From Variovorax sp. YR216 (GTDB lineage Bacteria > Pseudomonadota > Gammaproteobacteria > Burkholderiales > Burkholderiaceae_C), in assembly GCF_900107745.1 (NCBI RefSeq), contig NZ_FNRO01000027.1, positions 1 to 64,000 of the forward strand: 64,000 bases of DNA. Direction: 5' to 3'. A model generated the notes under the pieces. It had not been told where the DNA came from and did no database searches. It was given only the letters and a program-made list of their open reading frames with translations. The position numbers and the translations under genes are program-made. Of this stretch, positions 35,898 through 45,704 are shown one piece after another; positions within the stretch are counted from its first letter, which is position 1; each line of letters begins with the position of its first letter.

Positions 35898-36992
35898 CTA
35901 CTCGGTTGCGGCTTCGGCCAACGTCGGATAGTCGGTGTAGCCTTGGGCCCCGCCGCCATAGAGCGTGGCCGGATTGAACTGCGCCAGCGGGGCACCGGTC
36001 TTCAGGCGCTCGACCAGATCGGGATTGCCAATGAACGCCCGGCCGAAGGCGAACAGATCCGCCTTGCCCATGTTGAGCCGAGCGGTGGCGAGGTCAAGGT
36101 CGTAGCCGTTGTTGGCGAGGTAAGTGCCCTCGAAGCGGGTGCGCAGCGCGTCGAAGTCGAACGGCGCCACGTCGCGCGGTCCACCGGTGGCGCCTTCGAC
36201 GACGTGCAGGTAGACGATGCCCAGCGCGTTGAGTCGCTCGGCGATGTAGTTGTACTGAGGCTGCGGATCGCTGCAAGAAATGCCGTTGGCCGGCGACACC
36301 GGCGAGATCCTCACCCCGATGCGTTCGGCGCCGATCTCCTGCGCCACGGCGGCAGCGACTTCGAGCAGCAGGCGCGCGCGGTTCTCGACCGATCCGCCGT
36401 AGGCATCGCTGCGCTGGTTGGCGCCATCCTTGATGAACTGCTCCAGCAGGTAGCCGTTGGCGCCGTGGATCTCCACGCCGTCAAAACCGGCGGCGATGGC
36501 GTTGGCCGCGGCCTGGCGGAAATCGTTCACGATGCCTGGCAACTCATCAAGCTCAAGAGCGCGCGGCTCGGAGACAGTCGAAAAACCGTTGTTGACGAAG
36601 GTCTTGGTCGCGGCGCGGATGGCAGAGGGCGCGACCGGCGCGGCGCCCTCGGGCTGCAGGTCCACATGCGAGACGCGGCCGACATGCCAGAGCTGCACGA
36701 AGATCCGGCCGCCCTTGGCGTGGACGGCGTCAGTGACCTTGCGCCAGCCCGCGATCTGCGCCTGCGTATACAGGCCGGGCGTGTCCTGGTAGCCCTGAGC
36801 CTGAGCCGAGACCTGAGTGGCCTCGGTGATGAGCAGGCCAGCTGACGTGCGCTGCGCATAGTAGGCCGCGGCCAGTTCCCCGGGCACCAGGCCCGAGCCT
36901 GCGCGGTTGCGGGTCAAAGGGGCCATGACGATGCGATTGGGAAGCGTCAGGGGGCCGAGGGCGTAGGGTTCGAAGAGCGTCATGTCAGTCAT
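35898..36992 (-). CDS. nemA: Alkene reductase, old yellow enzyme family (NemA-like)
   Basis: 364 aa from ATG 36992 (ATG 36983 is a near alternative). FMN-binding TIM barrel of the OYE family: MAPLTRNRA, ATQVSAQAQGYQDTPGLYT, FVQLWHVGRVSH, catalytic DGVEIHGANGYLLEQFIKD with the His-Gly-Ala-Asn pair, and AFGRAFIGNPDL. Reduces activated C=C bonds, nitro esters and N-ethylmaleimide-like electrophiles with NADPH. Divergent from a TetR regulator with palindromic operators between them, as for NemR/NemA. Confidence 0.92.
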   Translation of the reverse strand: MTDMTLFEPYALGPLTLPNRIVMAPLTRNRAGSGLVPGELAAAYYAQRTSAGLLITEATQVSAQAQGYQDTPGLYTQAQIAGWRKVTDAVHAKGGRIFVQLWHVGRVSHVDLQPEGAAPVAPSAIRAATKTFVNNGFSTVSEPRALELDELPGIVNDFRQAAANAIAAGFDGVEIHGANGYLLEQFIKDGANQRSDAYGGSVENRARLLLEVAAAVAQEIGAERIGVRISPVSPANGISCSDPQPQYNYIAERLNALGIVYLHVVEGATGGPRDVAPFDFDALRTRFEGTYLANNGYDLDLATARLNMGKADLFAFGRAFIGNPDLVERLKTGAPLAQFNPATLYGGGAQGYTDYPTLAEAATE

Positions 36993-37101
36993 GTGGTGTC
37001 GATGATTTGGAGGTGAGGGCGGTCGATCGAGGCAGGTGCATTGGGGCACCAGTCCGTCGGCGGAGTCGCACGCGCAAGGCGCTCTTGAAGCGACCGCCTT
37101 A

Positions 37102-37155
37102 ATGATGATGGTCATCATCATTGATGTCAAGGGCTTTGATGATGATCGACATCAA
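37102..37155. promoter_or_regulatory. Paired palindromic operators in the nemA-tetR divergent region
   Basis: Site 1: ATGATGATG-GT-CATCATCAT at 37102-37121, perfect 9-base arms. Site 2: TTGATG-N8-CATCAA at 37136-37155. Both are 20 bases long with centres 34 bases apart, between the nemA start at 36992 and the regulator start at 37206. Size and position fit TetR-dimer binding sites controlling both directions. Confidence 0.65.
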
Positions 37156-37205
37156 TGTATAGTGGCACCTCTAGCACAGGCACCAAACAGACAGTCTTCC
37201 GGGGT

Positions 37206-37787
37206 ATGAAGGTCACCAAGGCGCAGGCGCAAGCCAACCGAACGCACATCGTCGAAACGGCGTCGACGCTCTTTCGTGAGCGCGGTTACGACGGGGTCGG
37301 CATTGCGGACCTGATGGCGGCTGCAGGCTTCACTCACGGCGGCTTCTACAAGCACTTCGGCTCCAAGGCCGACCTGATGGCCGAGGCGGCAGCATGCGGC
37401 GTGGCACAGACGGTGGCCAAGACCGAGGGTGCCGATATGGTCGGCTACGTGCAGCAGTACCTGTCCAGGGAGCACCGTGACAGTCCGGGCGATGGATGCA
37501 CGATGGCTGCGCTCTGCGGCGACGCGGCGCGTCAGGAGGAGCCAGTCAAGGCGGCTTTTGCGGCGGGACTCGAGAGCTTGCTGGCGGCCCTGGGCCGCGA
37601 AGGCGAGGGCTTGGATACGGCCGGGCGGAAGAGGGCACGCGCCCGGCGGATCGACAGCATTGCACATGCCGTGGGCGCAATCATGTTGTCCCGCGCCTGC
37701 CCGGACGATTCGCCACTTGCTGATGAGATTCTGGAAGTCTGCCGCTCGGCGATGCTTTCACAGATTTCAGGGGCCCCCAAGAAGTAG
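37206..37787 (+). CDS. TetR-family regulator, divergent from nemA
   Basis: 193 aa from ATG 37206 (GGGG just upstream). HTH at about residues 8-55: AQANRTHIVETASTLFRERGYDGVGIADLMAAAGFTHGGFYKHFGSKADLMAEA. The C-terminal domain contains Cys in GDGCTMAALCGDAA, a place where such regulators often sense electrophiles; the NemR comparison is inference. Likely repressor of the nemA-SDR-MDR operon via the palindromes at 37102-37155. Confidence 0.88.
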   Translation: MKVTKAQAQANRTHIVETASTLFRERGYDGVGIADLMAAAGFTHGGFYKHFGSKADLMAEAAACGVAQTVAKTEGADMVGYVQQYLSREHRDSPGDGCTMAALCGDAARQEEPVKAAFAAGLESLLAALGREGEGLDTAGRKRARARRIDSIAHAVGAIMLSRACPDDSPLADEILEVCRSAMLSQISGAPKK

Positions 37788-37809
37788 ACCCCGGCCCACG
37801 ACGAACAGG

Positions 37810-38057
37810 CTAACCCCGCTGCCGGCACCGCGACCGATTTGCCGAAACGATTTGCGCCTGGTAGGACAACACCTCGCGGCTGCGCGTGTCGACTGTCACC
37901 TTCAGTCGGTTCACGTCGTTGGTGCCGTTCGCCTGGTGGTTGTTTCCGAAAGTCTCGACACGGGTGAAGTTTTCCAGACGACGTCCCACGCATCGAGCAA
38001 CGGCTTGTCGATGCGGTGATAGTGCGAGTCGCCATGCACGTAGGATGTTCCGCCCCG
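37810..38057 (-). pseudogene. Remnant of a secreted metallophosphoesterase-like protein, C-terminal end, frameshifted
   Basis: One minus-strand frame reads SYVHGDSHYHRIDKPLLDA. The next frame then reads GRRLENFTRVETFGNNHQ and continues to VNRLKVTVDTRSREVLSYQAQIV before the stop at 37810-37812. Together they match the end of calcineurin-like phosphoesterases (VHGDxH-RVDKPLLD, VENFTRVExFG, VTVDTRS-EVFS). A single frameshift separates the halves and nothing recognisable lies upstream. A decayed fragment. Confidence 0.6.
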
Positions 38058-38079
38058 ACCTGATAGCTGACTCGTTTGG

Positions 38080-38532
38080 CTATTCAAGACGTATTTCAGC
38101 CCGCGTCGGGGAATCCGGTCCCTTGGCATCTGCATTCGCGATGGTGCCGTCCTTCCTGAACCAGTAGCGGCAACGCGTTCGCAAAACCATCGTGACGCAC
38201 ATCAATCCGTCGGCATTGACGATCCACTTGCCGGACGCGCTGCCGGGCCCGCTCCTGTTGACGAAATCTACGCGGCCGTCCGGATGGAATTCCCACCGCG
38301 AGATCATTCCGGTTGCAAGATTGCTCGAGATCATGGCCTTGCCAATCAGGGTCTGCTCGATCTCCGTCTTGCTCAGGTACACGCGCTGCGCGTGTACTGG
38401 ATCATCGGAAAGGGTGGGAATCGCCACGACGCACAACAGCACTCGGATGAACCAGCGGCGGCAGGCTACGATCTTCTCGTGACCCAGCATCCGGTTTGAT
38501 GCCGGCGGGGCAGGAGGAAGGCGCTCTGACAT
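38080..38532 (-). CDS. Small secreted protein of unknown function
   Basis: 150 aa from ATG 38532 (GGAG about 8 bases upstream). An N-terminal signal or anchor helix (about residues 26-45, FIRVLLCVVAIPTLS) ends near HAQ. The mature part reads LSKTEIEQTLIGKAM, ISRWEFHPDGRVDFVNRSG, GKWIVNADGLMCVTM and RCRYWFRKDGTIANAD, a small beta-rich fold with two Cys likely paired. The pattern resembles DUF995-type periplasmic proteins, but this is only a resemblance. Confidence 0.6.
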   Translation of the reverse strand: MSERLPPAPPASNRMLGHEKIVACRRWFIRVLLCVVAIPTLSDDPVHAQRVYLSKTEIEQTLIGKAMISSNLATGMISRWEFHPDGRVDFVNRSGPGSASGKWIVNADGLMCVTMVLRTRCRYWFRKDGTIANADAKGPDSPTRAEIRLE

Positions 38533-38947
38533 GACGTTTGCTCCATTGCCCTCTGGATTGCCCAAGGGTCGGGCGGGAGGTCGGAAGCGGTGTCAGAGTG
38601 CTAGGGACGACTTGCAATCAGTATGGGCCCCATTTCGATGTTGTGCGTACTCCAGATCCAGATACCTTGACCGAACGGACGGCGCACCAGCTCAACCACA
38701 AGGACAATCTGCCACTGCACGAGCAACCGTCGGAGCAATACGATATCTACGACGGCCAGCTTCAGGGAGATGTGCCGGCCACGGATGCCTAGCCTGGCCA
38801 CAATCCTTGTTGCCAAGTTGCCGGAAACCGCGCACCTATTGCACACGGCGACCGTAGAGCTGATCTGCAGGACCAGGGGCGAGGACAGTTTGTGAACCGA
38901 CCCGAGCATTCACTGCGGAAGTACGAATTAAGGCGCATCATGGGCTG
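38533..38947. other. Intergenic, no gene recognised
   Basis: About 415 bases between divergent genes. Short open frames on both strands lack family character. A minus-strand frame with a hydrophobic run (LVQWQIVLVVELV) may be a relic. No clear promoter palindrome was noticed. Confidence 0.35.
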
Positions 38948-39754
38948 ATGAATATCCAGCTCGGTTTTGAGATCGCCTATCAGTTTCCCCGCGCGACGCC
39001 GATGATTCTGACCCTCAGCATTCATTACTCGCGCGCCTCGGATCTCCTGCGCCCGGACTATCTGCTCACGAAGCCGGCCGTGCCCATCACTGCGTACCGC
39101 GATCTGTTTGGCAACTGGTGCACACGCCTGGTCGCACCCGCGGGCCGCTTTGTATTGAATACCGATGCCGTGATCCACGACAGCGGCGCCCTGGACGTCG
39201 TCGTGCCCTCGGCGCCGCAGACGCCGGTGGAGTACCTGCCCGAGTCCACCTTGGTCTACCTGCTGGGCAGCCGCTACTGCGAAACCGACCTGCTGTCCGA
39301 TTTCGCTTGGCAGCGCTTTGGGGCCGGACAGACCGGCTGGGGCCGCGTGCAGGCGGTCTGCGATTTCGTGCACCAGCACATCGAGTTCGGCTACCAGCAC
39401 GCCCGGCGCACGCGTTCGGCCTTTGAAGCGTTCAAGGAAGGGCAAGGCGTTTGCCGTGACTATGCGCACCTGGCGATCACCCTATGCCGCTGCCTGAACA
39501 TTCCGGCCCGTTATTGCACCGGCTACCTCGGCGATATTGGGACCCTGCCGCCGTACGGCACGATGGACTTTGCCGCTTGGTTCGAGGCTTTTCTGGGTGA
39601 CCGCTGGTACACCTTCGATGCGCGCAACAACGTGCCGCGCATCGGCCGGGTGCTGATTGCGCAGGGGCGCGACGCCAGCGACGTGGCCTTGTCCAACACC
39701 TTCGGCCCCAACGAGCTGGACGGATTCAAGGTCTGGTGCGATGAAATTCAATGA
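38948..39754 (+). CDS. Transglutaminase-like family protein with atypical active site
   Basis: 268 aa. N-terminal beta domain of transglutaminase-like proteins (about residues 1-100), then the catalytic core with the nucleophile Cys in GQGVCRDYAHLAITLCR (about 165) and PARYCTGYLGDIG. The place where the catalytic His usually stands before Ala-Trp reads Ala (MDFAAWFEAFLG), while the downstream FDARNN Asp is kept. Probably a cytosolic cysteine-peptidase or amidase relative, and possibly inactive or using another His. Followed at once by mobile-element remnants. Confidence 0.8.
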   Translation: MNIQLGFEIAYQFPRATPMILTLSIHYSRASDLLRPDYLLTKPAVPITAYRDLFGNWCTRLVAPAGRFVLNTDAVIHDSGALDVVVPSAPQTPVEYLPESTLVYLLGSRYCETDLLSDFAWQRFGAGQTGWGRVQAVCDFVHQHIEFGYQHARRTRSAFEAFKEGQGVCRDYAHLAITLCRCLNIPARYCTGYLGDIGTLPPYGTMDFAAWFEAFLGDRWYTFDARNNVPRIGRVLIAQGRDASDVALSNTFGPNELDGFKVWCDEIQ

Positions 39755-39819
39755 TTGAAGCGGAACGCAGCGAACTTCCGTCGTCATCCTGGTGCCGCTG
39801 ACCGGCCGGAAGCGCCGCC

Positions 39820-40077
39820 GTGCGCGGTCTGATCGCCGATAGCGGCGTCACCATCGAACTTCGGCAGTCCAAGTATTTGAACAATCTTGTTGAGCAGGAC
39901 CATCGAAGCATCAAGCGGCGAACCCGACCGATGATGGGATTCAAGTCCTTTGTCTGTGCTGCTCGGCTGATCGCCGGCATCGAGACCATGCACATGGTCA
40001 AGAAGGGGCAGCTGCGCTGCCCCGGTGGCCTGGCATTTTCGGATGCCGACTTCTTCTACAGTCTCGCCGTCCGTTGA
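39820..40077 (+). pseudogene. IS6-family transposase, C-terminal fragment
   Basis: 85 residues of the DDE transposase C-terminus: SKYLNNLVEQDHRSIKRRTRPMMGFKSF with the catalytic Glu, then AARLIAGIETMHMVKKGQL and FYSLA. The first two thirds of the transposase and the terminal repeats are absent. A dead remnant joined to the transglutaminase gene's 3' side. Confidence 0.85.
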
Positions 40078-40122
40078 CCCGAAGGTGCCGGACTTCGTCC
40101 GCCTCGACCGACTTGACGCGAC

Positions 40123-40230
40123 AAAACCGTCCAGATTCTGCTGGTTCACAGCAAGTTGGAAAGCACCGTCAGGTACCTCGGAATTGAGGTAGATGACGCC
40201 CTGGACATTGCAGAGCAGATCGACGTCTGA
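40123..40230 (+). pseudogene. Tyrosine recombinase (phage-type integrase), last 35 residues
   Basis: The frame reads VQILLVHSKLESTVRYLGIE, then VDDALDIAEQIDV and TGA at 40228-40230. This is the extreme C-terminus of a site-specific integrase, containing the last active-site segment (H-x-K-L-E-S-T-x-x-Y with the nucleophilic Tyr). The preceding catalytic domain is missing. With the IS6 scrap it marks a scar of mobile DNA. Confidence 0.75.
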
Positions 40231-40453
40231 GGCATTCTGGCGAGCAGGCGGCGTACGATGCGCCGCTTGCGGGCGCTGACCGGCCGAGCCTGCATCTACT
40301 CTGCGGAGGCTTCCTGTTCGCGCGGGGTTCCATGGCTCCGAGCCGCTCCAGGAGAGCCTCAGCACCGTATGCCTAAAGGCGTACAACCAATTGATGAATC
40401 GGCGGGCAACTACTCGTCCCAAAATGAAGTAGGCGAAGTCTTGAGGAGGTGCG

Positions 40454-40648
40454 ATGAAAGCCCTCGCGTCATTCTCACTTTCGGCGGTGCTCTGCGGACT
40501 GGCCGCCTATTTCTTCATTCGCTGGTTTGCGCCCGAGGTAGATCCACGCGCTTTCACAAACCTGATCGGCGTTGTGGCGATCGCGGGCGGCGCCTTGGGA
40601 GGGTTCTTGACGAAAGGGCGAATCGGCAAGAAAGGGGACTCGCCATGA
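40454..40648 (+). CDS. Small two-helix membrane protein
   Basis: 64 aa with a strong ribosome site (GAGGAGGT about 4 bases upstream). Two transmembrane helices (about residues 4-24 and 36-53, the second Gly/Ala-rich) separated by PEVDPRAFTN, and a basic tail GRIGKKG. Stop overlaps the next start (ATGA), so translationally coupled to the secreted protein. Function unknown. Confidence 0.65.
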   Translation: MKALASFSLSAVLCGLAAYFFIRWFAPEVDPRAFTNLIGVVAIAGGALGGFLTKGRIGKKGDSP

Positions 40649-41703
40649 CTCGCCGTCTCTGGCTTGTGGCAAGCGCGCTTGCTTATCTGGCAAGCGCGGC
40701 GGCCCTCGCGCAGCAGTGCGCTCCCGGAGAGCAAAGAGTATGCATGTCGGGTGGCCATTGTTTCTGTGCGCGCACGGAAGCGCACGCGATACCTTCTCCT
40801 CCCCCTCCCGTCGCTGGCGCAGATGGAAAGAGTGACCAGCCCTCGGCCGTGGCCCCTTCACCGTCGCCTGGTGCGGGTCCCGGCGATATTGGCGGGCGCT
40901 CTCCTGGCGCCATCATCGTCACCCCGGGAGTCCCTCGTTTACCGAGACCATCGCCCTATCCTGGAGCCGGTGGCTCCCATGCCCCTGCTTCCGCTGGACA
41001 GGCGGCGAGGATCTCCAGCGAACTATGGCGGAACATCTCTGTCCAGCCATCCGCACCCTGGAGTGGGGTGCGCCCAGCGGTCTATACCTACGTGCTTGCG
41101 GGTGACGTCGGCCGCCAGGACGAGTACAGGGGCTCTGACGAGCGGGTGATCAAGGCCCGGGCCAATCTGAAGGCCCTCGTAAAGGAGGTGCGTGCCATGG
41201 ATCAGGGGGGCGTCTTTGATCCGACGGTTGTGAATGCGAACCTGTTCCTCGTTCCGTCGAAAGTCGGGATGGCACAGGATGCGTCGTATGACTTTCAGTT
41301 GGCGGGCGTCTATCGGACGACTTTCGCCGATCTGCTCCAAGGTCGCACTGAGCTCGAAGGCAAACTCGCCGGCCTGGGCCCATTCCTCGTCGCAACTCGT
41401 CTTCCGGTGAACGAGATCGTGGAGATCTCAGCCTCAGGAAATGCGACACCCGGGAACACTCACATGGTCTTGATTGATCTGACAGACGCCGAGCCGCAAT
41501 CTGTCGTTGTGTTCATCAGCATCTTCAAGGACACGATCCGCAAGAAGAACGTCCTCTCCGACGCGAAGCTCGAACCTCTGCGCGCGACGGTGGTGTCATT
41601 GCTCGTGCAGGCGAATCAGGCCATCCCTTTCATCGGGAGCGCTTCGGCGGCTGTCCGGGCTTCGATGTCTGGTGACACCAAGCCAGACAGCCCGGTTCGT
41701 TGA
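40645..41703 (+). CDS. Secreted proline-rich protein of unknown function
   Basis: 352 aa. Signal peptide at residues 1-22 ending LAQ-Q. A Cys-rich segment with four Cys (QQCAPGEQRVCMSGGHCFCAR) is followed by a long Pro/Gly/Ser linker (about 50-125). A globular C-terminal domain (about 130-350) includes SVVVFISIFKDTIRKK and ends in Ser/Pro. Coupled to the small membrane protein upstream. Neither gene is recognised; the pair may be an envelope module. Confidence 0.65.
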   Translation: MTRRLWLVASALAYLASAAALAQQCAPGEQRVCMSGGHCFCARTEAHAIPSPPPPVAGADGKSDQPSAVAPSPSPGAGPGDIGGRSPGAIIVTPGVPRLPRPSPYPGAGGSHAPASAGQAARISSELWRNISVQPSAPWSGVRPAVYTYVLAGDVGRQDEYRGSDERVIKARANLKALVKEVRAMDQGGVFDPTVVNANLFLVPSKVGMAQDASYDFQLAGVYRTTFADLLQGRTELEGKLAGLGPFLVATRLPVNEIVEISASGNATPGNTHMVLIDLTDAEPQSVVVFISIFKDTIRKKNVLSDAKLEPLRATVVSLLVQANQAIPFIGSASAAVRASMSGDTKPDSPVR

Positions 41704-41785
41704 GAGCGCCCATAGCTGGCACGCCTGCAGCGAAAACTCCAGCGCGAGTTCGAAGCGTCGCGCCGCGCGAAGGTGCTATTGCGCA

Positions 41786-43489
41786 TTAGCCCTCCGAGCG
41801 AGGCATCAGCCGCGCATCCGGCACGACGCGGACACGTACCGCCTCGTCACGACCGCGCAGGTGGGCATCGAGCGGCGCCAGTAGGCCGGCCGAGATCCCG
41901 GCGTGCCGGAACACCGCATCCGAGACGATGGCCTCGCAGCCGACGTCGCGGGTCAACTGCTGAAGCCTGGCGGCCACGTTCAATGGATCCCCCAAGGCGG
42001 TGAATGTCACGTGCTCGCGAAAGCCGATCTCGCCCATGACGGCGCGGCCACAATGCACGCCGATGCCGAAGCGGATGGGCTGGCGCAACTGGGGTTCGAT
42101 CGCATCGTTCAGCGCCGCGATGTTCGTGGCGATCCGCGGCACCGCGTCGAGCGCCTGGCGGCATGCGATGGCGGGCTCGGTATCCAGGCCGAATATGGCG
42201 AGGACCCCGTCGCCCAGGAACTGGTTCGGCAACCCGCCTTCCCGCACGATCGCAGCGCAGGTCGCAGCCAGGAAGCGACTGACGATGAACAGGCTGTCGA
42301 ACGGCAATTGCTCTGCTGCGAGCCGCGTGGAGTCACGCATGTCCACGAACATGAACGCAGCGAATCGCTCCTTCGGCATGACGCCCCATCGCCGACCCGG
42401 CTCGAAGTTCACGTTGGTCGACGTCGGCACGAGTGGCCAAACCGAAAGATCCGCCTTCGGACGCAGCTGGCATGCGAGACGCACGAAGCGTGGGTCCGCG
42501 TCGAGTCGTGCCAGCACGCGTCGTTCCGCCTCTCGCGGCGCCGGCAGCTTCGCGTCGCCGACCACACGCACCCGGCACAACGAGCACCGGGCACGGCCGC
42601 CGCAGGCGCTTGCGTGGGGAATGCGGGCCATCCTGCTTGCCTCCAGCACCGAGAACCCCAGGGGCACGTGTACCTCGCGCCCATCCGGATAGCGCACGCA
42701 GACTCGGCCTCTCTTGCGCTCCCACAGCGAGCGCGCACCTCGCGCCGAAAGCACGAGCAACAGCGCGCCACCGTCGAAGAGAAGGAAGTCATTGCGCAAG
42801 TCGACGAGCCAGCGATCTTGCGCTGCCGTCCCGATGACTGTCTGCGCGAGCGCATGGGCGCGCCAGCCCGGGTCTTGCGCCAGCGCCATCACCTCCCGGC
42901 CGCCTTGCAGGTAGCCCAGCAAGGCCAGCACCGGCACGAGCACTGCGAGGCTCGCCAACACACTGCGCCATGCGCCGAACCATGGCTTCAATCGCAACCA
43001 GAACCAGATGCCGTAGCACCCGTGCACCCAGGCCACCACGAGCAGCATCAGCTGCACCCTGCCGAACGACGGCTGGGCAATCCACAACGAGTACAGCAAC
43101 TGGGCATAGCCCTTGTCCAGGCCGAACGCGGCAAAGGCGATGCGCGTGTTGACGAGATGGTTGGCCAGCAGCGGCGGTATGCACAAGCCCAGCGTGAGCT
43201 GGGCGACTTCGCCTGGCGTCCAGTGCAGCGAACGGCGCTCATACAGCGCCCACAGGCCGAGGCAGAAATGGATCGCCAGTGCGCTGTACAGCAGGATCGT
43301 GCCGGGCCATCCCTGCCAGATGAACTTCTGCACCAGCAGGCCTCGTTCGAGCCATGCCAAGGAGGCATTGCCGAGCGAATGATTCAGCAGGTGCGTCCCG
43401 ATATAGACGAACAGCACGAGCCCGCTCGCCAGCCGAACGGAACGCGCTCCGGCCGGTCGCAGGGTGCGAAGACGTCTGAAACCAGGCAT
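41786..43489 (-). CDS. Class III cyclase with cytochrome b-like membrane anchor and 2Fe-2S domain
   Basis: 567 aa from ATG 43489. Residues 18-250 form about six membrane helices with His at 33, 37, 74, 111 and 156, resembling the diheme cytochrome b anchor of succinate dehydrogenase. A plant-type 2Fe-2S ferredoxin follows (ligands C296, C302, C305, C340), then a class III cyclase domain (about 375-545) with metal Asp383 and Asp427, Asn504 and Arg508. The purine-reading Lys position is Gln423; Asp501 is kept. Rhizobial CyaC has a comparable quinone-responsive diheme-b anchor. This protein probably reads the quinone or redox state at the membrane and makes a cyclic nucleotide. Confidence 0.85.
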   Translation of the reverse strand: MPGFRRLRTLRPAGARSVRLASGLVLFVYIGTHLLNHSLGNASLAWLERGLLVQKFIWQGWPGTILLYSALAIHFCLGLWALYERRSLHWTPGEVAQLTLGLCIPPLLANHLVNTRIAFAAFGLDKGYAQLLYSLWIAQPSFGRVQLMLLVVAWVHGCYGIWFWLRLKPWFGAWRSVLASLAVLVPVLALLGYLQGGREVMALAQDPGWRAHALAQTVIGTAAQDRWLVDLRNDFLLFDGGALLLVLSARGARSLWERKRGRVCVRYPDGREVHVPLGFSVLEASRMARIPHASACGGRARCSLCRVRVVGDAKLPAPREAERRVLARLDADPRFVRLACQLRPKADLSVWPLVPTSTNVNFEPGRRWGVMPKERFAAFMFVDMRDSTRLAAEQLPFDSLFIVSRFLAATCAAIVREGGLPNQFLGDGVLAIFGLDTEPAIACRQALDAVPRIATNIAALNDAIEPQLRQPIRFGIGVHCGRAVMGEIGFREHVTFTALGDPLNVAARLQQLTRDVGCEAIVSDAVFRHAGISAGLLAPLDAHLRGRDEAVRVRVVPDARLMPRSEG

Positions 43490-43598
43490 GTGCTTGCGCG
43501 CGAATTGTGCGGCAACGCCGGCACTACTGGCACGCCGGCGCTCCGGTTCGGACGATCCGGGCGGCCGCGACCATCGCGAGCCAACCCGTGCAGATGCT

Positions 43599-44126
43599 TC
43601 ACTGCGTGGCAACGTTCGAGGCCGTGGCTGCCTCGGCGGCCGTCGTCGCCCGCGCCCTGGCGTAGCGCTGCGGGTGCTCCTCGTTGAGCTTCATGCCGCT
43701 TTCGTCGCTCGCGAGCATGTCGCCTGTCCGGATCGCTTCGGCCAACTCGGCCCGGACCTGTGCGCGCGTCTTGCCCGCCGCGATGACGCGCGCAGGGTAG
43801 CGCTGCGGGTTCTCCTCGTTGGCCTTCAGCCCGCTCTCGTCATTGGCCATGATGTCGCCCGTCCGGATGGCGTCGGCCAGTTCCGCCTGGACCTGAGCGC
43901 GTGTCTTGCCCTCTGCCACGACTGGAGCGGGGTAGCGCTGCGGGTTCAGCTCCCGCAGCGTCATGCCGCTTTCGCCCGCGGCGAGCATGTTGCCCGTTCG
44001 CATTGCCTCGGCCAGATCGGCCTTGACCTGCGCGCGTGTCAGGTCGCCGTCGGCATGGGCGGCTGCACCGAGTGCGGCGAGAAGGAACAGCGTGCCAGTG
44101 GCGCGGGCGAGCTTGGATGTACGCAT
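43599..44126 (-). CDS. DUF4148 protein with three tandem repeats
   Basis: 175 aa from ATG 44126. Signal peptide at residues 1-25 (LFLLAALGAAAHA-D). Three copies of a 45-48 residue unit follow, each with (K)TRAQV-AELA-AIRTGD/NM-A--ESG, L/N-E-NPQRYPA. This is the DUF4148 unit common in Burkholderiales, normally present once or twice. Likely periplasmic; function unknown. Downstream on the same strand lies the cytochrome b cyclase gene (110 bases apart). Confidence 0.85.
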   Translation of the reverse strand: MRTSKLARATGTLFLLAALGAAAHADGDLTRAQVKADLAEAMRTGNMLAAGESGMTLRELNPQRYPAPVVAEGKTRAQVQAELADAIRTGDIMANDESGLKANEENPQRYPARVIAAGKTRAQVRAELAEAIRTGDMLASDESGMKLNEEHPQRYARARATTAAEAATASNVATQ

Positions 44127-44250
44127 GATGATCTCCTGGGGTGAGCGGCACCACCTGTGCCGTGGTCGAGGCCTCTGAGCCTCGTAGTGCAGTACGGTGG
44201 TGCGCCCCGGAATATTCGCGCCCACGCATGCAGGGGCTCCGAAAGCGTGA

Positions 44251-45687
<1,437 letters not shown>

Positions 45688-45704
45688 GGCGGTGGACGAC
45701 TGAC

